Positions 22,707 to 33,664 of a DNA stretch of 64,000 bases are shown here, in pieces. Position numbers and translations under genes: made by a program. Source of the stretch: Nymphaea colorata (lineage: Eukaryota; Streptophyta; Magnoliopsida; Nymphaeales; Nymphaeaceae); contig NC_045143.1 in assembly GCF_008831285.2 (NCBI RefSeq), forward strand, positions 22,692,302-22,756,301, given 5' to 3'. A model generated the notes under the pieces. It saw only the letters and a program-made list of their open reading frames with translations. It had not been told where the DNA came from and ran no database searches. Numbering within the stretch: the stretch's first letter is position 1; every line of letters begins with the position of its first letter.

Positions 22707-25302
22707 GTTGGCCAATCCAAGGTCAAGGGGATAGATTTTTTTGAAGAATGGCATCAGACAGCCTTAGGGTCAAGAAGTTCTGATTCCATGTGCAATACAA
22801 TGGGAGGAAAAGCAGAACAATCTATCTTTTACTAACCCTAATCATATTTAATTAGAGATTAGTGAAAATTATACAAAAGTCCTCCTTATTATAGCATATC
22901 ACGAAATATTAAATTTTTAATGCAATTGCAACAAACTACCGAAGAAGCTATGTTTCTCTCAACAGCAGCCACACTCCATGTGATAGAGTATGGGAAAAAA
23001 TAAAAGGGGGAGACAAATTAGAAGAAAGGAAGAAGGGTAAGAAGAAGATTGCAAATAAACAAGAAGTAAGCAAATTAACTAAGAGCCTTTTTTGTATTAC
23101 AATAAGTGAGGATAAAAATAAAATGAAAAAAAGCACGAACAACAAATCTGATTTTTTGTTGTCTCATGTAGAAAGAGATCCTTGATAGGGTTAGATATTG
23201 TGATGGACTACCCGATTCAAAGTCAAGCTTGGGCCAGTTCAGATACTGGGTCTCAACCATCAATGCCTGGCTCAAGTAATGAATATGTACATATTTATAT
23301 ATAACATAAAATATAATAAAACCAAAATTTTTTATACATAGATATTGTTGGCAGAGTTGGGAAAGCTGCGACACATATCCAAAGAAGAGTCTTATCGGCA
23401 CCATTATTACCTTTTATTTCCGTTTTCTCCATGAAATTTTGTCCCATTCCTAAGAAAGTAAGAATGGGGGCTTTCAAACTCCAGAGTTAACCGGAGAGAT
23501 GGAGAGAGAGAGAGAAGACGTCTCGACCGTGGGGTGTCAGGCAGGGGAGGAGGTAGAAGAAGGAGGAGGGCTGCCCTCGAGGGCCGTTCCTATGCCATTC
23601 TTCTGTCCTTGCCTGACACCCCCGCAGATACGGATGTGTCCCCACTTTGTCACCTTCGCCGCCCTTCCCGTACAGATCAGACCTCTCGAAAGCAGACCAA
23701 GCAAAGACCAGCAGTTTGCGGAGCAGCATCATCATCAGAATTCCTTCTCAGGAACGTCGTTGTCGAGAGTTGCACTTGGGCTATCCATGATGTTCCTCTC
23801 CCTGTGGGCCTTGTCCACCAACTAAGGATCTGATATATATAGTATACTAAATATAGACTTTTTTTCTTTCATATTTCAAATTTAAATCCAACCATATGAA
23901 CATAAAAAAAAAAATAGATATAGTTAAGAGTACATCCCATTCAATTAGAATTGACATCCATCGCGCAAAGTCGACATCCCACATGGTGAGTCGGTGACGG
24001 GACCAGATTGAGACCATGGACATTTTTGCCTTGAAAATGAACTCATGATTAATCTTTTTTTATTATTTTTTTATCTCATTTATTGTTCATTTGATAGCAA
24101 ATGCCAGTTTTTACTTTTTAGGGATACTGAAGGTGGCCGTGTCTATATCCACATCCAAAATGTGGTAGACATGGCTCCCAGCTTGCTTAATTTTTTAATT
24201 TCTCTCCTACGGAACGTAGAAACCAGATGTTTAGGACAAAGAAAAAAACCAGACCCTTTATTTTTATTTTTAAAATATTTTTTCAATCAAATTTTGTGGA
24301 TATGATCTTAAGAATAGATTGATACAAAACATATACTAAATTGATCATTTATTAGATTTTATTGATGTTTTTATAAAAAGAAAATATTAACAGCCTCCAT
24401 TGCATGATAATAGAAAAACAACATTTTTCATTAAAACGACATGAATCAAAGCATGTTTTATATCAAAATAGTCTTTATAAACATATTAAGATGTTTATAT
24501 TTTATTAAAATGGTTTTTTACAAAAAATCAATGGGTCTGGTTTTTACCAATTTCTCTCTCTCTCTCCAATCAAGCAAGATCAGCCAAGCTCACGAGGTTA
24601 AGACCATTCACCGTGCCCAGCGTGGGTTCAGCCAATGAAAGGTCAAGTTGCTTTCTTCAGGAGGGTTTACACAACAGAGAGAGAAGGAGCTGGTAGGTGG
24701 TAGTGTCATATAGGGGCATGACCTGATCAAGACTCCGAAATTTAGCAGGCTCTGGTATATAGCAAAAAGCTGAAAGGGTGAGAGGCTTTGGCTTTCGACC
24801 ACATAGTGGGATAAAATATTCTCCTACTCACTCAAATGAACTAATTAAGGAGGTTGACTCATTTTTTTTCTCACAAAAATTTAAAGTTTGTCCAAATTAT
24901 TTAAATTAACTTCAAAATAAACAAACTTATAAGCTTGTATTGAGAATGTCTTATTAGGAAAGTATCAACTGATGAATATAAGCTAGATTAACTCCGATTT
25001 TAATAACTATGTGACATGCAACACCGATATGCATCCGCTTTATCTTATGTAATTGCAGCAATATTGGAGCGGCACCATTTCTCCTACAGATATTTGAAGT
25101 CTTGTGTAGATTCGGTTCTTCAATACCATCTTACATGATAAAAGAGGATATCAGGAGGGATCTTGAGACATTTTCAAACATATGATCCCTCACAAATTTT
25201 AGAAATTTATCGTTACATAAAATTAAAATAGATATGAAAAAGGAGCACATGTAAATGATACAGTTAAAAGCAAAATTTTGTTTTAAAACATGACACTATA
25301 AC
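22707..25302. other. Intergenic stretch without a recognised gene
   Basis: The region is AT-rich, with short open frames on both strands and no domain I can recognise. The main structure is the inverted repeat at 23531-23622. The frames at 23499-23825 and 23534-23833 overlap that inverted repeat and have no known motif, so they are not called as genes. Confidence 0.6.
23531..23622. repeat. Inverted repeat able to form a ~92-nt hairpin
   Basis: GGGGTGTCAGGCAGGG (23531-23546) pairs with CCTTGCCTGACACCCC (23607-23622): 16 pairs, one of them G-U in RNA. Inside it, AGAAGAA pairs with TTCTTCT after an unequal bulge, and the tip contains the palindrome GCCCTCGAGGGC. The size fits a small-RNA precursor, but the unequal bulge is not typical, and I do not recognise a known miRNA in either arm. 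Confidence 0.5.
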
Positions 25303-25915
25303 TGTTGCCAGTCGACTATGTATGGCCCTGCCAAGCCAGTAAAAGGTGATGCTGCTTGGCCAGCTTAGGCATAGTTGGAAGGCATGTGGGATTCAATCGC
25401 GCGCCGAGTCTAGCAGAAAGCAATGCACGTGGAATGTGCAGCGCGGTGGTGCGACGACAAGGCGTTTCAATGCATCAAGATCAGCGGTCCCTTTGGAAGT
25501 GCAAGTCCATCGTTGGGGAATCCAGTGGGTTCCCCACGCGTAGTGTTTGGATACACAAGGGGTGCGCGTGGGTTAGGGGAAATTCCCCCAGTGGGCGCAT
25601 ACGCTGCGTTCCACAACCGCGTAGAGTCACGCGGGGGTGAGCAAGTGAATGCTCATCGTTGAGTAGGGCGATGGTCGGCCGCCTTACTTAATGACATATA
25701 GTCGTCAACTGGCTTCGGTTGGGGACTTCCTCCCAAGGGAAGTCTACCCCCACCCAGATTTCGTTTGGATGTAGATAGGCACTTGGAGGAATGGCGAAGT
25801 TCTGACAGGGCCTCATGGCCACGGCTTGCCGATGGCCGACAATGGGATAAACCTGGGTGATGGTGCGCCGAGTGCTTAGCACTCCTCGTCTAGTCCATAG
25901 TCTCGGCCCGTGACA
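25303..25915 (+). repeat. 5' LTR of the short non-coding retrotransposon
   Basis: A 613-bp copy, TGTTGCCAGTCG...GTGACA. It lacks a segment of about 95 bp that the 3' LTR has just before the shared end CTCGGCCCGTGACA. Confidence 0.92.
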
Positions 25916-25917
25916 AG

Positions 25918-25929
25918 TGGTATCAGAGC
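25918..25929 (+). promoter_or_regulatory. tRNA-Met primer binding site
   Basis: TGGTATCAGAGC lies 2 bases after the 5' LTR and is complementary to the 3' end of initiator tRNA-Met. It gives the element's orientation as plus. Confidence 0.92.
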
Positions 25930-26528
25930 AGACGACTTCTCGAAGGGAACTTGAAAGATGAGAACGCTGCGATGATAACAAACAAGTGGGTCAAAGAAAA
26001 ATGTTGGCTTGTTTGGTGCCCTAAGGGTTCGGGCATGTTCGTCGGACACTGGTTCAGGTGACCGCGTTGGTGTTGCCCAGATGGAGATCACACGTTCCCA
26101 AGATGGTGTCTGGGCGTCAGGAGCAGAAGGGCCAAGAGAGCCGCTCGCTGAGACAGATAGGGTGAGACCCGACGTGGAAAAGGATTGTTCAGGAGGGCAA
26201 GTGCCCTTAGTGTTGACATGTCTCGAGGAAAGAGCATGTGGACGTGTTGGCAACACAGCTTAGAAATTTGAGACTTAGTGATTGTCGGAGATGTTCCAGA
26301 CTTTACTAAGGAAAAGTGCAAATAGTGATAGAAAAGTGGGATGATGCTAAGGAATGGACTAGAGGCAAAACACCCGATAAGGCAGCTAGCCGCAACGTGA
26401 CGGGTGTGTCAACCAGACGAACGGATGAAGGCTGAGTTTAAGAGAAATCAAGGGAATGGTTGCTGAACTTCTCTCGCTCGGGGCAAAGTCACTGAGGTAG
26501 GTCAGTGACGATTTTGGCGGTGGGAGAG

Positions 26529-27236
26529 TGTTGCCGGTCGACTATGTCTGGCCCGGCCAAGCCAGTAAAAGGTGATGCTGCTTGGCCAGCTTAGGCATAG
26601 TTGGAAGGCATGTGGGATTCAATCACGCGCCGAGTCTAGCAGAAAGCAATGCACGTGGAATGTGCAGCGCGGTGGTGCGACGACAAGGCGTTTCAATGCA
26701 TCAAGATGAGCGGTCCCTTTGGAAGTGCAAGTCCGTCGTTGGGGAATCCAGTGGGTTCCCCACGCGTAGTGTTTGGATACACAAGGGGTGCGCGTGGGTT
26801 AGGGGAAATTCCCCCAGTGGGTGCATACGCTGCGTTCCACAACCGCGTAGAGTCACGCGGGGGTGAGCAAGTGAATGCTCATCGTTGAGTAGGGCGATGG
26901 TCGGCCGCCTTACTTAATGACATATAGTCGTCAACTGGCTTCGGTTGGGGACTTCCTCCCAAGGGAAGTCTACCCCCACCCAGATTTCGTTTGGATGTAG
27001 ATAGGCACTTGGAGGAATGGCGAAGTTCTGACAGGGCCTCATGGCCACGGCTTGCCGATGGCCGACAATGGGATAAACCTGGGTGATGGTGTGCCGAGTG
27101 CTTAGCACTCCTCATCTAGTCCACAGTCCCGAAGAAAAGATGAATGCTTCCGCTAGCTTAAGAGAGAGACGGCTGGCCGAAGGCTTTGGGGAACGCCTTC
27201 GGCGCCGCGCGGGCTGGAGAAACTCGGCCCGTGACA
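26529..27236 (+). repeat. 3' LTR of the short non-coding retrotransposon
   Basis: A 708-bp copy. The ~95 bp absent from the 5' LTR include a perfect 8-bp inverted repeat (CCGAAGGC at 27177-27184 and GCCTTCGG at 27195-27202, 10-base loop), followed by a GC-rich run. Confidence 0.92.
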
Positions 27237-27539
27237 ATAACAACGTTAGGATTTAGTAATAATGGCATTACAAGAAGACAAGTTGATGCAGATATTGTTC
27301 TTGAATGGGTCTTGAGATATAGTATTGTAGTCACAATACGTTCGAAAGTGGAGATACCATATTCTAGTGACAATACATTCAAAATAGCAACATTCTCTTA
27401 TGTCTAGAGGGCTGAGCATGTGTGCATCATTATATGCATGCAGCTGCTGTTTTCTTGAAATGTCATTTTTTTTTGCTAGAAATACCGTGTATTTTGAAAC
27501 CATTTAATAGTCCTGACAGCAGCAATTCACCCTATGCAG

Positions 27540-28605
27540 GTATTTGCAGATCATGAGTCTAGCTTAAACCCCATTGTTGTACCAAGAGCACCGATTTGGA
27601 ATCTGGGAAGGAGGACTGTCTATTTTGGAACATCGGTAACAACCATTTTTAGAGGTAAAAAAGTGTTCAAACAAACTTGCACATTAAATATGAGTATCAC
27701 ATTATTGTTTTGCATGTTAAGACTCTAACACCTAATATATTGATAAGGTATGACAACCGAAGGAATTCAGTACTGCTTCTAGAGAGGTACGATGTCTTCT
27801 TGCTCAGCATCAGCTAAAGCATAGCTAAGAGCATTCACGTTACCACTTAATGGCACCAAAATAAAATTTAACTTTAATAGAGGAGAATGATTGCAAAAAA
27901 GATATCTTCTTATACATTCTAAAAGACAAAGATACTATTATCTTATGGACGATAAATTACTAGATATCACAATTGACAACCACCGACGGAATTGCAGGTG
28001 TAATCCAGGCACCAGACAACCACCCAATCTAGTCGACTGTCACTTTTATGAGTATATAAATGTCCAATAGACACTTTAGAAGACACGGGACGCAAAATAG
28101 CATGCTAATCAAACAAAAAATAGTTTGAATCAAGGGTAGACGAACCATTGTCTACATGAACAATTTCCTATTAAAAACTAAAAAGTAGATGACAGAAAGG
28201 CGGTTAATGAAAAAGATCGTCTTGGTTTTCCAATAAAGACTTAATACTGGATGTTCAGAGGATAGAGGCACAATTTTCTATCATAAAGCAAGTTATAGAA
28301 AGGGGAGGGGGAATGACAAAGTTCATATTGGTTTTTCAAATCAAGACCTAATGCTGGATATTCAAATGAAAGAGGTTGTTCTTATGTATTTCTTGTCTTT
28401 CTAAGTCAAATTGCATGTTCATGCTGCAGGTTTTGTCTGCGTCAGAGGATTTGGCTTGAAGATGCGGGCACCACGTCCTCTAGTTGCCAGGTTTCATTTC
28501 CCAGCAAGTAAGCAAACAAGAAACCAAAGAACCACAACAAGAGAATTAGATGAACAAGCAGCATTAGAGAATTTTCCTGACATGTTGAATAATCAACAAG
28601 ACTAG
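27540..28605 (+). pseudogene. 3' end of a DEMETER/ROS1-like 5-methylcytosine DNA glycosylase, three exons, one nonsense codon
   Basis: Three exons with proper splice sites and compatible phases encode the C-terminal domain of DEMETER-family enzymes, which remove 5-methylcytosine from DNA in the nucleus. Exon A (27540-27654) reads VFADHESSLNPIVVPR and RRTVYFGTSVTTIFRG. Exon B (27748-27786) reads MTTEGIQYCF-stop-R. Exon C (28430-28605) reads GFVCVRGFGLKMRAPRPLVA and RFHFPASK, then a short tail ending at TAG. Family members have Trp where exon B has TAG (27780-27782), one base away from TGG. The glycosylase domain, the iron-sulfur cluster region and earlier exons are not seen upstream; the LTR element ends 303 bp before exon A. 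I call it a truncated pseudogene. The alternative is the 3' end of a real gene with an assembly or base error at the stop. Confidence 0.85.
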
Positions 28606-30003
28606 CGAACAGGGGCATTGACTAACAAAGTTGTAGTTTGACAATGCATCCTTGGAAAAGGATTAAGCTAGACTTATCTTACCCCCATTGAAGCAGCAAC
28701 CATCCTGTGAAAGGGCCTACGTTCCGTGTATATATTAGTGACCTTAATGTTTAGACACATTCTCGTGAGAGCCTTTGCTTGTCCAGCTCAAAAGCAATAG
28801 GCCAGCTTATTTCCTTTGACTTTTACAAGTACAAAGCAATGTATCCAGTTCATCACATTGTGAGAGCATGTACAATACAAAAATATGAATAAATCTCATT
28901 ACTTTGTGTATATTGTTCTTATGGTTCACCTAATAATGAATCAATGTATCTAACCTTAAACAAGTTAAAGGTATTTAAGGAAAGGTTGCAGTTATGGCTG
29001 ATTATGTCTTCAATAGCTATCTCTATTAAATCTCTAGTTGTTCTTTTGCAGTAGCATTCAATGACACTATATAAGGTTCCACTACAAATTCAGTATGCTG
29101 CACAAGCACATAGCTCTCCATCTTCTGAATAGTCATTTGGAGCATGAGCATGTGGTGAGCAAGTGGCAAGAGAGGGTTGCCGGATGACCTTTTAAGTCTG
29201 ATCTCTACCATTCTAGCCCGATCTTTTTTTATGTCCGTACTCACCTGAAGTTTTTCCCCATCAAAAGTTTCCTCATTATACAAAAATAAGCGGCTATTAT
29301 TTTTCTTAAAAAAAAAAGAAAATAGTTTACTTTTCACTGGTAGTCAAGAATTTTCTGTCAACAAGAAGACAACATTAAATATATGTACATTGGCACAAGT
29401 CGAAATTAAATTTACGTAGGGGGACCATTACATATTATATTCTATAAAAAATTAAAGTGGGGCTAGTACTGTTTGATCATAAATATCGGAAAATGCCCAA
29501 ACACATACATTAAAAAAATTCATGACAATAAAAACCATACCTATTGTTGAAAGATACTTAAATTTTGCACCATTACTCAAAACAACCATTTGTCCATTAA
29601 CCTAATTAGGCTATCAACTTAAGATGGGTCAAGATGATAAAAATAGTAAAATACTACCCTTAATGAAGATAAATTGCAAGTTCATTAGTTTGTGTCAACT
29701 TTCCTAACTATATCTGATATTATTAACTCGTGATTAATTCTATCTGAATAATTTATTTTTTAATTACATTTAAAATGAATATGATTTTTCAATTAATGGT
29801 CTACTTCTTGATTTAACAATGTCAAATGAATATTGCTAATTAACCATAAAAAAAATAAAAATTAAGTGGGATTTTAGAAATATGAAAAGTTACATATGTG
29901 CTCATTGATGTTAGTACTTCGAGTGTGTTTTGAAATTTTTCCTTGCAATTTTAGAAAGAGTCGGTAGGTAGAATTTTTGATTTTGTAACAAGAGTTAGTA
30001 TGC
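28606..30003. other. Intergenic stretch; one unassigned open frame on the minus strand
   Basis: No known gene is recognised. A minus-strand frame at 29337-29026 (103 codons, containing NEETFDGEKLQVSTDIKKDR) includes AACTTCAGGTGAGTACG, a strong match to a splice donor. It could therefore be part of an exon, but I cannot assign a family. The rest is AT-rich. Confidence 0.4.
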
Positions 30004-30150
30004 GTAACACCCTAGAAATTTAGTCCCATATAGAAGATTGCGAGATACCTAGGGTCCCACACACGCGGACGCTTGTGCCTTAATGGGGTGGATTGTAACA
30101 CTCCAGAAATTTAGTCTTGCATTGAAGATTGTGAGAGATCTTCAAGGGCT
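30004..30150 (+). repeat. Short tandem duplication with GTAACAC...AGAAATTTAGTC
   Basis: GTAACACCCTAGAAATTTAG (from 30004) and GTAACACTCCAGAAATTTAG (from 30096) each begin a ~92-bp unit that continues with AGAAGATTG/TGAAGATTG and GAGA. The copies are diverged. It may be the remnant of a transposon end, since plant LTRs often begin TGTAACAC, but no partner end was found. Confidence 0.5.
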
Positions 30151-30506
30151 TATAAAAGAGGTCATCAAAGAGATGATTGTCATGGTTCCTATCCTTTTTA
30201 AAGTTGGAGCCAAAACTGGTAGGGAGTGGGTTGGGAACCACCGAATGAGGGGCCCGAGCCTAGGAGTTGGTCGGGTTGTTATAGTGTGTGTGTAACATGA
30301 ATAATGAAATGTAATTGAGATTCATATGTGTGAGTTTGTTTGTTACATGAAGAACTTAATCTTCAAGAGAATCATATATTTTTCATTTTAGAAAGACTTT
30401 ATAAGTTGAACGTCTTCAAAACAATGCATTTTAAAATAGTTCTGCAAACCGAGGAAGTACACTTAAATAATGATGATTCCTGGACCTCGATAAAGTGAGA
30501 TCGTAG

Positions 30507-30600
30507 AAAGACCCTAAAAACCTAAACCCTAAACCCTAAAACCCTAAAACCCTAAATCCTATACCCTTAACCCTAAACCCTAAAACTATAAACCCTAAAC
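30507..30600. repeat. Degenerate telomere-like repeats, block A
   Basis: About 95 bp of CCCTAAA and CCCTAAAA units with scattered changes, matching the plant telomere repeat TTTAGGG on the other strand. It directly abuts the first copy of the ~580-bp unit. Confidence 0.88.
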
Positions 30601-31181
30601 CCACCCCCTCCTTATAATCAAAATGGAAATTAGAGGGGGTGGGGTGGCTGGAGGAGTTTCTTTCACGCTTTGGTCCAACGAGCATCAATGATAGGTTCAT
30701 CCTGGACTAGCAAGAAGAGCACTACAAACCTCCACTCAGGTTTCCCCTAATGGCCATCAGAAAGCCGAAAGAACCTATGAATTATATATTCCAGCTTTGT
30801 TTCCACTCCTCTAGCCAACTTAAAACCATTATAATCAAATGGATAAGTAGGCTGATAAGGCATGCATGATTTGAACAATCCTTCGCACTATTTCAATACG
30901 TATGCCCACCAACCTTCCATACTTAGTTCTACTGTATAAATAGTATGGATGCATCAAGATAATCGACAACAACTAAGAGATATGGGGACCCGAGACATTT
31001 AAAATGAAGGTGTCCAACTGCCCCTCTATGACCCCCTTGATGTAAATCAACCCTACATGGGTGCCAGCAACTAGGCAGTAAGGCAGTTCATATCAAAGGG
31101 GTTAATGTTTTGAATTTCATAGTCACTATTATTTTTTGGTGGATTACTCCAGCTACCTTTTTGGATGACAATTTTTCTTCG
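30601..31181. repeat. ~580-bp unit, copy 1, between telomere-like blocks
   Basis: It begins CCACCCCCTCCTTATAATCA and ends at ...ACAATTTTTCTTCG. It corresponds along its whole length to 33812-34393 with moderate divergence (scattered substitutions and small indels). No coding content is recognised. Confidence 0.85.
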
Positions 31182-31920
31182 AAACCCTAAACCCTAAAAC
31201 CATAAAACCCTAAACCCCAAACCCTAAACACTAAACCCCTAAAACCCTAAACCATAAAACCCTAAAACCCTAAAAACCTAAACCCCAAAACCCTAAAACG
31301 CTAAACCATAAATGCTAAACCTAAAACCCCTAAAACCCTGAACCTTAAAACCCTGAACCCTAAAACCCAAACCCTAAAACCCAAAACCCTAAATCCTAAA
31401 CCCAAAACGTCAAACCCTAAACCCTAAAAACCTAAAACCCTAAACCCCTAAAACCTAAAACCCTAAACCCCTAAAAACCTACACCCTAAAACCCTAAGCC
31501 CTAAAACCCTAATCCCTAAAACCTAAACTCTAAACCCCTAAACCCCTAAAACCTTAAACCCTAAAACCCTTAAAACCCTATATCCTAAGACCCCAAACCC
31601 TAAGACATAAACCCTAAACCCCTAAACCCTAAATCCTAAACCCTAAACCGTAAAACCATAAACCCTAAACCCCATACTCTAAACCCTAAAACCCTAAACC
31701 CTAAAAGCCTAAACCCTAAACCCCAAACCCTTATACCCTTAAACCCTAAAACCTAAACCTTAAACCCTAAAACCCTAAACACTGAACCCTAAACCCTAAA
31801 CCCTAAACCCTAATACCCAAGACCCTAAAACCCTAAACCCAAAAACCCAAAACCCTAAAACCCTGAACCCTAAACCATATACCCTAAACCCTAAAGCTTG
31901 AAACTCTAAACCCTAAAAAG
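31182..31920. repeat. Degenerate telomere-like repeats, block B (about 740 bp)
   Basis: Over 80 imperfect copies of CCCTAAA/CCCTAAAA with many variants (CCTTAAA, CCATAAA, CCCAAAA). It is internal to the chromosome here, with unique sequence and genes on both sides, so it is an interstitial telomeric repeat rather than a chromosome end. Confidence 0.9.
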
Positions 31921-32690
31921 CTGAATCGCTCAGGAAACTGAAATTATTTATAGAAAACCGCATGTCTTTGAAAACATTGAACAATTTATAGAAAGTTTAA
32001 TTTATCACTCTTGTTTGTTGTTAAAATATAGAGAAGGAACAAAGATTGAGTTCTATTGGTCACGTTTGATGCCAATTTGTATTATATTGGACATTGTCAA
32101 ATCAACTGTCGACTATGACACTCTGTTAGTTCTTTCATGGCTTCTCTTACTAGCTAACTCTTCACATAGCAAACCTGGCCATCGGAAACGACGATAGAAG
32201 ATAAATAAGACAAAAAAGAAGAAGAAAAAGGATGCTGGTTGCCATGAATGCTGCCTTTGCGTGCCCCCCAAAGTTCTTACCGTGTTGTTTCCTTCAGCTG
32301 TGGCTCTCACCAACTGAGGGAGCAGCTCGATTCTCTCTGCCAAGAATCAGAAAAGACCCACAGCAGGGGTGGGTGCTTCCACATCCCCATTAAGCGGATA
32401 ACAGTTGGCAAGTTCATTATTGGTCTATTTGTGTGCTTACATGCTTGTTTGTGTCTGTCGTGTTTGATTCAACCTGAGCTTATGAGTTTTGGTTTCCACA
32501 AATTTTGTTTCATGATTTCATCACATTTTTTATTCCCAAAAGCCTAAACGTTAATTTCCTTTCCTTATTTCTCAATGTTCCTCAGTTTTACTACTTTGTT
32601 TCCCTGTCAATTGGAAGTATCTCTGATAAGCTACCATTTAACTTGCTCTCCTACTTCTATTAAGTAGTTATGGGAGAAATTGAAATGAAA
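31921..32690. other. Stretch without a recognised gene
   Basis: Only short open frames without known motifs are seen. It lies between telomere-like block B and the resistance gene relic. Confidence 0.55.
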
Positions 32691-32695
32691 GAAAA

Positions 32696-33545
32696 CTAAG
32701 GAGGTAGTAATGTTACCTTTTGTTGCTTCAACACATCCATTATTTCTTCATCCATTAGTTTTTCTTTGATCCACAGCCTACTATGTGTTTTGGGCCCTGC
32801 TCCAGGTTCTTCTTCAACAATAGGCCTGCCCATTTCGTGCAGCATGTCGTGCATCTCCAATTTGCCATTAATGATTTTCATGAGAGATTTGTTAAGTAGA
32901 GCTTTAATTGAAACCCTTGAGGAAACACGCAAGCATCCCATATACAAATTGCAGCTTCTTTATCAATTCCACTAAAGAAGCATGCAAGATCAAGGAAAAT
33001 GAATCTCTGATCACTATCACTTAGTTGGTTGTAGCTAATTTTGAGTGTCTTGTAAATCCACTCATCACGAAGTCCGCTCAAGGTCTTCACTATTGCATCC
33101 CAATCCTTTGGGTCTCTGTTATTATACAAAGTTGATGCAAGGGTTTTGATAGCTAATGGCAAACCTGATGTGCCCTAACTACTTACAGAGATAATTCCTC
33201 GTATCCATCAACCGGAGAGCACTCTCCAACAGCATGCCTACTAAAAAGATAGAGAGATTCATTTTCTTTTAACGCTGTTAGCCTATAGATCTCATGTTGT
33301 TCCCAACCATGAAAAGCAAGCACTTGCACATCCCATGTAGTGATAACAACTCTGCTGCATGGATGGAACCATGTTCGTTCTCCAACCAGTGCTTGAACTT
33401 GCTCTACACTAACAACATCATCAAGAACAATCAAGACCCTCTTATTCACCTAAATCCTTCTAAGCAAGGCCCCACCCCAACTAAGCCCAAGTCTGATATC
33501 CCATTGAGATCCAATATAAATCCTACCTCGTTACCATAAATTTCG
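32696..33545 (-). pseudogene. TIR-class NB-ARC (TNL) disease-resistance gene fragment
   Basis: Minus-strand pieces follow the NB-ARC order: kinase-2 (NKRVLIVLDDVVSVEQVQAL), RNBS-B (SRVVITTWD), RNBS-C (YRLTALKENESLYLFSRHA), GLPL (LPLAIKTLAS), RNBS-D (FIFLDLACFFSG) and the MHD region (LEMHDMLHEMGRPIVEEE). The final Asp of kinase-2 LDDV and the FLDLACFF form are typical of the TIR class. These genes sense pathogens in the cytosol. The P-loop, TIR domain and leucine-rich repeats are missing. Frame changes near 33180 and 32900 and a TAG just before the kinase-2 segment (where one base change gives Gln) show it is a relic. It sits between telomere-like blocks B and C. Confidence 0.88.
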
Positions 33546-33664
33546 TGTGCTGATGAAATTTGGTTAATTTGAACCTAAATCCAATTAATAGTCATTATCC
33601 GTTAGGAAGTTAGTTCGACTACTAGTAGATCAGAAACCTCAAATAGCCAACCCAAACAGCCCCC

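Larger units (their letters stand above)
25298..27241 (+). mobile_element. Complete short non-coding LTR retrotransposon with 5-bp target duplication
   Basis: Two direct repeats (25303-25915 and 26529-27236) both begin TGTTGCC and end GGCCCGTGACA. The first is followed after two bases by TGGTATCAGAGC (25918-25929), the tRNA-Met primer site. The second is preceded by a purine tract (GGCGGTGGGAGAG, 26516-26528). ATAAC flanks both ends (25298-25302 and 27237-27241), a perfect 5-bp target duplication. The internal part is only 613 bp, with no gag or pol, so it must be moved by proteins from another element. It is shorter than a typical autonomous element but has longer LTRs than classic TRIMs. 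The LTRs differ by only about ten substitutions plus one ~95-bp indel, suggesting a fairly recent insertion. Confidence 0.93.

Noticed and set aside
22707-22730. GTTGGCCAATCC after the Tat LTR as a primer binding site of another element
   Set aside because: It only loosely resembles the TTGGCGACTCC-type site of this lineage, and no gag or leader follows it.
31182-31920. Telomere-like repeats as an actual chromosome end
   Set aside because: They are highly degenerate and have ordinary sequence and genes on both sides, so they are interstitial.
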